NCBI GenBank assembly: GCA_034696485.1
Contig: JAQIWT010000637.1
Span: 1-16,940, forward strand
Reading direction: 5' to 3'
Source: Isohypsibius dastychi
Taxonomy: Eukaryota; Tardigrada; Eutardigrada; Parachela; Isohypsibiidae
Length of the DNA stretch: 16,940 nt
Shown here piece by piece: positions 1 to 6,644 of this stretch. Made by a program: the position numbers and the translations under genes. Position 1 is the stretch's first letter, and each line of letters starts with the position of its first letter. The notes beneath the pieces were generated by a model, which searched no databases, was not told the origin of the DNA, and saw only the letters and a list, made by a program, of their open reading frames with translations.

Positions 1-511
1 ACTGAGTTCTCAGTCTGATTGATTTGGTGGGTGTCCTACGGAATTCTGCTGCGTTTGGTGTCCTACGGAATACCGTGTTTTGCCTGTAGATCGGATCAAC
101 TCTTCGTTTTACAACTGTTTTTATCTAGAATCTTTGACCTCACGACGCGAACGGTTCGCTGAATCGCCGAAGTGAGTAACATTTTGTAGACCTATGTGTT
201 TGTGCAAATTTTGATATTGAAAAATTTTGTTTGAAATACTTGAAATCACCTCGGATAAGTGCGAATATATCATGTGTGGCCGATTCTGGACACTGATCTG
301 AAACATGAGCTGCACTATTTTCTCGTACGCATACACGTAGCACCACCGTTGCTGTTGTAGCTCTGTGTAAGCTCCACTGGCGCTACATAGCTCGATAGTG
401 CTCTATTTAGCTCCATTCTAGCACCCACACTGGCTTTATGTGGCGCCATTGAAACACACTGTAGCTCTGTGCAATTAAATGATACATTTGTACTGGTTGC
501 TTCTGTTTTAG
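1..511. other. Non-coding stretch left of the ET exons
   Basis: I see no supported coding exon here. It is probably the large intron upstream of the ET-domain exon at 512. It contains a 15-bp direct repeat (GGTGTCCTACGGAAT at 30-44 and 57-71), the duplicated eIF4A leader at 124-186, and two copies of gtagctctgtg about 100 nt apart (357 and 461). No RNA gene was recognised. Confidence 0.4.
124..186 (+). repeat. Diverged duplicate of the eIF4A leader exon region
   Basis: The segment beginning tctagaatc and ending gtgagtaacattttg aligns without gaps to 2398-2460 at the start of the eIF4A gene. By hand count about 35 of 48 bases match over 129-176 versus 2403-2450. Both copies keep the acceptor-like tctag, the exon body and the gtgagtaa donor region. 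This copy has lost the start codon: gcgaac stands where 2421 has atggac. It lies upstream of the visible BET exons, presumably in a BET intron or the preceding spacer. It may be an old partial duplication or a non-functional first exon. Confidence 0.55.
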
Positions 512-944
512 AGCTTCTGGATCGGGGAAAGGTCGGAAAAGAAAAGAGTGGACGCTTCCTTCCCCAACGTCAAATCCTGACCATGGCAGTGATCATGAGG
601 ATAACGCTCGCCCCATGTCGTATGATGAGACTCGCAAACTGAGTTTGGATATCAACCGACTTCCACCTGAGAAACTTGGTCGTGTTGTGGCCATCATTCA
701 GCAGTACGTTTTATCCTCCCATCCAGAAGTTAGTGTATGTCGATGGTTGTTCATTTGTAGACGTGAGCCTGGATTGAAAAATTCGCATCCGGATGAGATT
801 GAAATCGACTTTGTCACATTAAAGGCGGGAACACTTCGTGAACTGGAAATCTATGTGAATTCGATTTTGCGGAAACGTGGACGGAAACCCGGAAATGTCA
901 ACAAGTATATTGTGGCTGCACGGCGTTCGGAAACGCCCGAGTAA
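512..944 (+). CDS. BET-family bromodomain protein, C-terminal exons (ET domain), 5' partial
   Basis: BET proteins bind acetylated histones through two bromodomains and recruit chromatin and transcription partners through the extraterminal (ET) domain in the nucleus. Only the 3' end is here. Exons are 512-703 and 761-944. The acceptor ttctgttttag precedes the first, and a 57-nt intron with gt/ttgtag ends separates them. The first exon opens with a basic, NLS-like stretch (GKGRKRKEW), then a linker. It then enters an ET domain of about 80 residues with the hallmark strings [15 protein letters not shown] and EKLGRVV; the second exon gives [17 protein letters not shown] and TLRELEIYV, then a basic RKRGRKP tail. 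Removing the intron restores [12 protein letters not shown], matching the family across the junction. The frame stops about 20 residues after the domain, so the usual long C-terminal tail is absent, unless the GA|gtaaag donor-like site at the stop leads to further exons. Bromodomains must lie left of the window. Confidence 0.9.
704..760 (+). other. 57-nt intron in the ET domain that is open in frame
   Basis: The intron runs from gtacgt to ttgtag. It is 57 nt, a multiple of three, and contains no stop in the coding frame. Retention would therefore insert residues within the ET domain between IIQQ and the REPGLKNS segment without breaking the protein. Homology strongly favours splicing, because the spliced form matches BET proteins and the retained form does not. 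Confidence 0.8.
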
Positions 945-1283
945 AGGAAGCCCGATTTGTTATCGCTCCAGCATTTATTTTCTTTTTCTTCGCATCGACT
1001 TGCATAGCTGGACTTTACTTGGTTGGCGGTGTTTTCAAAAAAAATAGCAGAGTGGAGAATAGCATAAATGGCGTTTAAAGGTCAAAGCCACCAGATCGGT
1101 AATCGGTATCTGCCAGATCGGTCGTTGCGCCCCATACGCAAAAGTGAGGAAGGGGGGGGGGTGTGGGTGTTGCTTCCTACGTCAGTGTTTGCGCTAGTTT
1201 TTCTTTTTGTTGATTGTGCGAGATTTTGCGACATTCCGCCATTCTACGTTCATTCTTCTTCGGAATTCACTCCCACCTGAAAT
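945..1283. other. Spacer between the BET and unknown genes, with a G10 run
   Basis: There is no convincing coding exon. A run of ten G lies at 1152-1161, followed by gtgtggg. A donor-like site (gtaaag) overlaps the BET stop, and a weak acceptor (aaatagcag) lies near 1050. An extra 3' BET exon is therefore possible but unsupported by homology. Confidence 0.4.
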
Positions 1284-2365
1284 ATGCCCTGCTTGAATAC
1301 TTTTACTGCTTCCGATCAGTCTGCGCCGCTCAGCTTTCATCAACTTATTCATCATTTAGATCCCAATCCCGACATTCCCCCGAATCCCTGGAAGAAAGCG
1401 GTTGATTGGGCAACTCAGGTTGTTCTGTTGTACCAGCTGGATCTGCATTCCCCGATTCCAAAAATTCGTAAAGCTATTCGGTTAGCGTGCGCCCAGAATT
1501 CGACTGAGGTCCGTGGAAACCAAGATAGTAATCTCATTTCAACTGTATCTGTGTTCATCAACGAGGAACGCCAGCCATCATCTTATATCGAGAAAATACT
1601 TGGTAGAGACCATCTGAAAAGTCTCCACGATTTGGCTCGCATAATTGATAAGGTGAGCTAGCATAATATGGTTACGGCCAGTCGTAGAGACAGCTCATGT
1701 TTGTCATATGATCTTTTGGATTTTTCCAGCTTGATTCTGAGAATCATCCTGTTAAAAATGGCGGAGTCGCTATTTCGCACGTGGAAAAGAAGGACTCTCA
1801 CGAAGCTATGGAATCATCCATCGAGGGAAAAAATCCTGGGATGAGTGTCAATGACAAGGATGCGTTACCGCTTTCGGATGGTGAGCGTGATAATTTCGCA
1901 GAATATGAATGTCCCCCGATGGACGTATGGAGACGTTTAGACATCTCCCGAAGGATGGAGAATGGAGGTAAGAGATTCAAAAAAGAACTGTTCAATCCAC
2001 TGGCAGATTTTCTTGTTCTGTGCACCTATCATTTGTGAATTTTGATTTCTACCGCTATCTCCAGATGCCTCGGACAGCATTGCGGCAAACAAAGCGGGAG
2101 ATTCATCGGATGTCACTCCCCTGACTTCCAACAGTGCGATCCATGGTAAGACGTTTAGAGTTAATTGTTGCAACTCTCTCCTTCGATACGATGTGGGACA
2201 TGAAATTTGTTCGGCAACTGGTTTCTACCGGAGCAATCTGGCCCGTTCGCGATACTGCAGTATAATTAAGCTACCATTCTAGATGATGTCGCTTTCCAGT
2301 TTTCAGATGATTACCTGATACCCGACCGTGCTTTGAAACTACTGAATGCCGCAAGATCACATTGA
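1284..2365 (+). CDS. Uncharacterised protein, 256 residues, four exons
   Basis: I do not recognise this protein. Proposed exons are 1284-1652, 1730-1967, 2065-2145 and 2283-2365. All junctions keep phase (introns of 77, 97 and 137 nt with gtgag, gtaag and gtaag donors and tttttccag, atctccag and attctag acceptors), and the last exon ends in TGA. The start is the first ATG after an in-frame TGA at 1278. Residues 1-123 look like a helical globular domain, with segments such as PWKKAVDWATQVVLLYQLDL, IPKIRKAIRLACA and YIEKILGRDHLKSLHDLARI. The rest is acidic, Ser-rich and probably disordered, ending in SDDYLIPDRALKLLNAARSH. No signal peptide or membrane segment is evident. It is sandwiched in the same orientation between the BET and eIF4A-like genes, and its stop is 55 nt before the eIF4A start, which suggests co-transcription. 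The gene model is fairly secure; the function is unknown. Confidence 0.65.
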
Positions 2366-2397
2366 GTGACTCTGACTCATATTGCGTCTGTTTTATG

Positions 2398-2402
2398 TCT
2401 AG
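2398..2402 (+). promoter_or_regulatory. Candidate splice acceptor (cis or trans) of the eIF4A leader
   Basis: The sequence ctgttttatgtctag ends at 2402, 18 nt before the eIF4A ATG at 2421 and only 37 nt after the stop of the upstream gene. No AATAAA is visible between the two genes. This spacing is what a spliced-leader acceptor inside a polycistronic transcript would look like; a cis-spliced 5' UTR is the alternative. The same tctag is kept in the duplicate at 124-128. Confidence 0.4.
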
Positions 2403-2420
2403 AATCCTTGGCCCCACGAC

Positions 2421-5400
2421 ATGGACGGTCAGCAAAAACGCCAGGGTGAGTAAAATTTTGAAGATTGTGATACTGACACTGCGATAATCTGCTCCGAAGA
2501 TCGTCCCTAATTTCGATTTTGTTGATGACCTTAACCAATTCAATGCCGTTTGCGATCTTCACTGGGTCTTTAAGCTTTCTTTTGAAACTTTGAATTCATT
2601 ATTTTTGAGTTTTTGTCATTTTCAGCGCTGATCTGTCTGGAAATATTTTGTTCGGCTTGATCGTTCAAGTTCATGGGAGCTTCTCTATATTACCAAATCG
2701 TGTGTTTTCGTTGTTTATTTTTGTTTTATTACAGGGAAACCGAGAGATTAGCGGAAGCTTGCTTGATTTCTGATGATGGAGATCAGATTGTTGAAGTGAG
2801 TTTGAGAGAAGAGAAAAGTTCGAGATTGATCAAGTTACCTTTATTCTCTAGTCAAACTGGAATGAAGTCACGGAGACTTTCGGCGATATGGGACTTAAAG
2901 AGGCTCTCCTCAAAGGCATTGAAGCGTATGGTTTCGAGAGACCATCGGCTATCCAGCAGAGGGCGATCATGGCTTGTGTAAAAGGTATAATACGACGTAC
3001 TGTTTTTCGCACATCACCAGGTGTTCCACAATCTAAAAAGGTCCACGAACTAAAAACAGTTATTTCTGATTGTTCTGAATTACATTTGGTATTTGATGAG
3101 ATTTATGTCAAGTATCGAAATCACAATTTCGTGGGCTTCAGGTCGCGATGTGATCGCTCACGCACCGTATGGGACCGGAAAGACGACCACCTACATCATC
3201 GCGATGCTACAGATTATTGACATGGCTAATCCGGAATGCCAAGCTATGGTTTTAGCCCCAACCCGGGATCGTGCGGTGCAAGTAAGATTTTTCAGTCACT
3301 GGAAAGATTTCGTCGCTCCAGAAAAAGCATTCACCTGAACAGTTTTTTCAAGTTATTGAATTCGAGAATTTTGCACATTTCACCCAGGATTCACGAAATG
3401 TCGTGTTACTGTGGTGCTGACCTCAGTCACAAAAGAAGAGAAGAAATAAAGAAAACATTAGAGCGCTGTTTTGGGGGCGAAAAGTGATTTTTACGGAACG
3501 AATTTGGAACATAAAAATTCGCCTTCAGAATTTTCTGGTCCTGCTGTCAGTTCAATGCGTTGTGCATTTTTAGGGAAAGCTACCATGCTCGTTTTTGTCA
3601 TTTTTGGACTGCAAGTTTTTTGATTTTTGGCTTTTCAGAATGTTTTTTTAGATCCAAAAGATTGTTTTGGCCTTGGGGAAGCACATGAACGTTCAGTGTC
3701 ATGCTTGCATTGGAGGGACAAGCGTGGCTATTGACCGTCAGAAATTGGAGGCTGGTCAACAAGTCGTTGTAGGTACAACTGGGAGAGTCTATGACATGAT
3801 CTCCAGGCGAGCACTTCGTAAGTCACAGATGACCTTTACATGTAGCTTCCGGTTCATATAACCGAACACGATTTCACTAATTTGGCCTTTTTGTTGTAGG
3901 AGTGACTTCGCTAAAGATGTTCGTTCTTGACGAGGCCGATGAAATGTTGTCTCGCGGGTTCAAGCAGCAGATATACGATATATTCAAGAACGTACCAGGC
4001 AGCGTCCAGGTATGTACATAACGCAGCTTATTTATTACGGCTTCGAGTGTGCTTTCCCGTTGTCATGTTGGCAATGGAATTTTTGCTCTTTCAGGTCGTA
4101 CTTTTGTCGGCCACAGTGCCACCGGAAGTCCTCGATGTGACCAAACATTTCATGCGGGATCCGGTGAGGATTTTGGTGAAGAAGGAGGAATTAACCCTGG
4201 AGGGTATTCGCCAGTTCTTCGTCAACGTCGATAAAGAGGTTTGTTATGTTTTCAGTAAGAAAGGTTAACTTGGCATCATATGTCCCCCTGAATATTTCTG
4301 GATAGCATTCTGGGACCTGATTATTGGTGCGAGGACATGGTGGTGTGAAGTCTCCGGATTTTTTTTCTGTGAGAAGTTTCGTAGTAGTTCGCACTTACAA
4401 ATCCTTTTCTTTGCCTAAGCTCTGAAAATTTTGAGTAAATTCTGTTTGGTAACAAATTTTCTCTTCAGGAATGGAAATTCGACACGCTTTGCGATCTGTA
4501 CGCGACGTTGGCGATTGCCCAGTCCATCATTTTCTGCAACACTCGCCGAAAGGTTGACTTTCTTACCAAGCAAATGTCGGAGAAGGATCACGTTGTCAGC
4601 CATATGGTAACTTCATTTGTAGTTTTAGACGAAAATGCAAAGAAAATGAAGAATCTTTAAGTCTCTAATATAGTTTTTTATGATATTTCATTGGCTTTAT
4701 GAAACATTGTCAGCCGGATGGTGATTTTGGTTTTAGCGGATTTTCTTGTTTCTCAGCACGCCGATATGGACCAGCAGGAGCGTGAAGTTGTCATGCGAGA
4801 ATTCCGTTTAGGATCTTCGCGTGTGCTGATCACTACCAATTTGTTGAGATTGAGAGATATTGACCTTCAGCAAGTCAGCTTGGTGATCAACTACGATCTT
4901 CCGAACAACCGAGAAAACTACATTCACAGGTAAAAATGTGAATAGTGCGACCGGGAATGTTGTTTCAGTTCTTTGGTTAGCGTATATGTTTTTTCCACGA
5001 AATTCTGGGCAAAGCGCTAACTTTATTATTGAGTTGATCGGCTTATATCTTCGGTGGAATAGTAATGCTGAATTGACCACTCAACAAGTAGAGGAAAAAG
5101 GTGTTTTAGAACACTTTCCCTCTATGTTCACCTCCTCGGGGAGGCGCATATATTGTCCCCCAACCAAATTACGGGCCTACTTAGTGTAGCCTTCAGCCCA
5201 CTGCCCTTTTTGGAAACCAGCATAGAGGAAAAACAGTTGGACTGACTGAGAGAGAAACGGGAATTTTACCTGCATTTGTAACGTGAAAATAGTTATTTCA
5301 TATTAAATAAATATTAAAAAAAGAATGTTGCGCAATCAGGAGTTATTGCGCAATATTTTATACTTTTATTGTTTTATTGTTTTTATAGTCCTGTGGAAGA

Positions 5401-6058
5401 ATATACACAGGTATATTTATTCCGCCCATACCCATATACCCACGCCCATACGCCCACACACACGCCCATACGCCCACACACACGCCCATACGCTCACACA
5501 CACACGCCCCTACGCCCACTCACACGTCCATACGCCCACACACACGCCCATACGCCCACACATACGCCCATACGCCCACACACACGCCCATACGCCCACA
5601 CACACGCCCATACACACACACATACGCCCATACGCCCACACGCACGCCCATGCGCCCACGCCCACGCCCACGCCCATGCGCCCACATGGGTATGGGCGTG
5701 GGCGGTTTATTGTTTTATTGTCACGGAGGCAAATATACGCCCGTAGTTGGGAGATTGAAGGTCCCCCCCCCCCCCCCCCCCCCCCCCGCGGGGGGGGGGG
5801 ACAAAAATCTTTACTAGTTTGTTGGGTTTCATGATTCATAAACAATTTCGGTGGATTCTTGATTATTGCGAAAATTTCGATATCAGTGGTTATGCAACCT
5901 TTCTTTGTTTCAGAATTGGTCGCGGTGGTCGGTTTGGTCGTAAAGGATGTGCGATCACTTTTGTCACCAAAGATGATTTCCGCTTGATGAACGATATTGC
6001 GCAGTACTATAATACCAAGATTGAAGAGATGCCCACCAACATTGCCGATCTTCTCTAA
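2421..6058 (+). CDS. eIF4A-class DEAD-box RNA helicase, divergent motifs, ten exons
   Basis: eIF4A is the ATP-dependent RNA helicase of the cytoplasmic cap-binding complex eIF4F; it unwinds 5' UTRs. Exons are 2421-2449, 2735-2795, 2852-2984, 3142-3281, 3652-3817, 3900-4009, 4095-4238, 4469-4606, 4757-4929 and 5914-6058, giving 412 residues (family about 400). Intact parts: ESNWNE, Q-motif [10 protein letters not shown], motif I GTGKT (85-89), GG, DEAD (187-190), SAT (218-220), [27 protein letters not shown], and motif [15 protein letters not shown]. The C-terminus [11 protein letters not shown] is typical. Unusual parts: motif Ia is PTRDRAVQ instead of PTRELAQQ, motif Ib is TTGR instead of TPGR, HGDMDQ is HADMDQ, and motif V is [11 protein letters not shown] instead of TTDLLARGID, with one extra residue and the Gly lost. 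The class fits eIF4A1/2 rather than eIF4A3. The first exon is the least certain; it uses donor GA|gtaaaa. This may be a diverged paralogue with weak or altered ATPase activity. Confidence 0.93.
5089..5232. repeat. Small inverted-repeat cluster in the eIF4A intron
   Basis: The string tagaggaaaaaggtgtt (5089-5105) pairs imperfectly with aacactttccctcta (5110-5124) to form a hairpin. tttccctctatg (5115-5126) is inverted again as catagaggaaaa (5221-5232) with one mismatch, bounding about 118 nt. This could be the remnant of a miniature inverted-repeat element, or chance AT-rich pairing. Confidence 0.35.
5365..5380 (+). repeat. 16-bp direct repeat flanking the minisatellite, left copy
   Basis: TTTATTGTTTTATTGT occurs here and again, without mismatch, at 5706-5721, right after the array. 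Similar sequence follows both copies (gaagaatatac and ggcaaatatac). It may be a target duplication around an inserted element or a segment carried by local duplication. Confidence 0.6.
5422..5705. repeat. 20-bp tandem minisatellite, about 11 units, C-rich on the plus strand
   Basis: The regular part is 5441-5660, with consensus unit CACGCCCATACGCCCACACA. It shows a 2-nt phase slip near 5501 and a few point variants (gctcac, cgtcca, cccctac). Each unit has a CGCCCATA / CGCCCACA half-repeat. The array edges are inverted to each other: GCCCATACCCAT at 5424-5435 and its perfect complement ATGGGTATGGGC at 5686-5697. The plus strand is nearly G-free until the last stretch. It lies wholly within an intron. 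Confidence 0.9.
5706..5721 (+). repeat. 16-bp direct repeat flanking the minisatellite, right copy
   Basis: This is the perfect second copy of TTTATTGTTTTATTGT (see 5365-5380). It begins immediately after the inverted G-rich edge of the array. Confidence 0.6.
5763..5800. repeat. C25-GC-G11 homopolymer palindrome
   Basis: 25 consecutive C (5763-5787) are followed by g, c and then 11 G (5790-5800). The C and G runs are complementary, so the strand can fold on itself; the G run on one strand and C run on the other could also form quadruplex or i-motif structures. Exact lengths are likely to vary or be misassembled. It lies 113 nt before the last eIF4A exon. Confidence 0.85.
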
Positions 6059-6644
6059 ACCAGCTCTCTCTCTCTTCTGAAACACGGTTCTTGCATCACG
6101 AATTAAACCGGCACCATATTTTTTGTATTTGATCGCGTTGTTGTTCTTTTCTGCATGTCCATTTCGTCAAATAAGAATACGTTCCCTACTCCTTTGTTCA
6201 TTGACTTTTCCGAACCCATTGGATAACGAAAGCAGATGCCTCATGGACGAAGAGATACGAGCTCGAACCCCAATATGTCTGCCCATGTGTGCGACCGCGA
6301 GTTGGTGGTTGACACAATGATCAGCCGCATAACTCAATCGAAGTTAGGATGAAAAGGTCTAAAAAATGTCTGGAACAAATGTTTTCAAAAACCGGATCGG
6401 GCAGGGTTGCTATAATCGTTACGCTACAGGGAAAGGTTTCCGACTTTCTTAACGGGCCTGCGCTTATTGTGATGGAAGAAAACACCAAGAAAAACAACCG
6501 GCTAAACTTTCTGTAAACAATTCATTCATTATTAGCAAAGATAGTCAGCTTTGAACACTGGGAAAAGAACTGAGTATCTCAACAGCAAAAGCGGGTCAGT
6601 TTTCAAACACATAAAATAACTCTGCAGGGTTCGATGAAACTTTC
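6059..6644. other. Convergent 3' spacer between the eIF4A-like and rabaptin genes
   Basis: The two genes end toward each other, so this stretch holds both 3' UTRs. A variant poly(A)-like AATTAAA lies near 6101 for the plus-strand gene. I see no canonical AATAAA for either gene, no RNA gene and no credible coding exon. Confidence 0.5.

Larger units (their letters stand above)
4930..5913 (+). other. Large last intron of the eIF4A-like gene, packed with repeats
   Basis: This intron is 984 nt, while the others in the gene are 56-370 nt. It separates motif V from motif VI: the exon ends AACTACATTCACAG and the next starts AATTGGTCGC, restoring HRIGRGG. It carries short inverted repeats (5089-5232), a 20-bp minisatellite (5422-5705), a flanking 16-bp direct repeat and a C25-GC-G11 tract. 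Long open frames crossing it are by-products of the simple repeat, not genes. Confidence 0.85.

Noticed and set aside
2673-2981. ATG at 2673 as the eIF4A start, or a frame running through to 2981
   Set aside because: It reads through two introns. Splicing 2449 to 2735 and 2795 to 2852 restores the ESNWNE family sequence and a normal N-terminal length.
5441-5660. CRISPR-like regular repeats
   Set aside because: The units are contiguous and have no unique spacers, and the context is a eukaryotic intron.
5325-5834. Long plus-strand open frames rich in His, Thr, Pro and Arg
   Set aside because: They are translations of the 20-bp minisatellite inside an intron that homology shows is spliced out.
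5494-6085. Minus-strand open frames rich in Trp, Ala, Gly and Val across the repeat
   Set aside because: Same cause: reading the repeat on the other strand, overlapping the last eIF4A exon antisense.
6123-6320. Small plus-strand open frame after eIF4A
   Set aside because: It lies in the convergent 3' UTR region, with no homology and no splice or start context.
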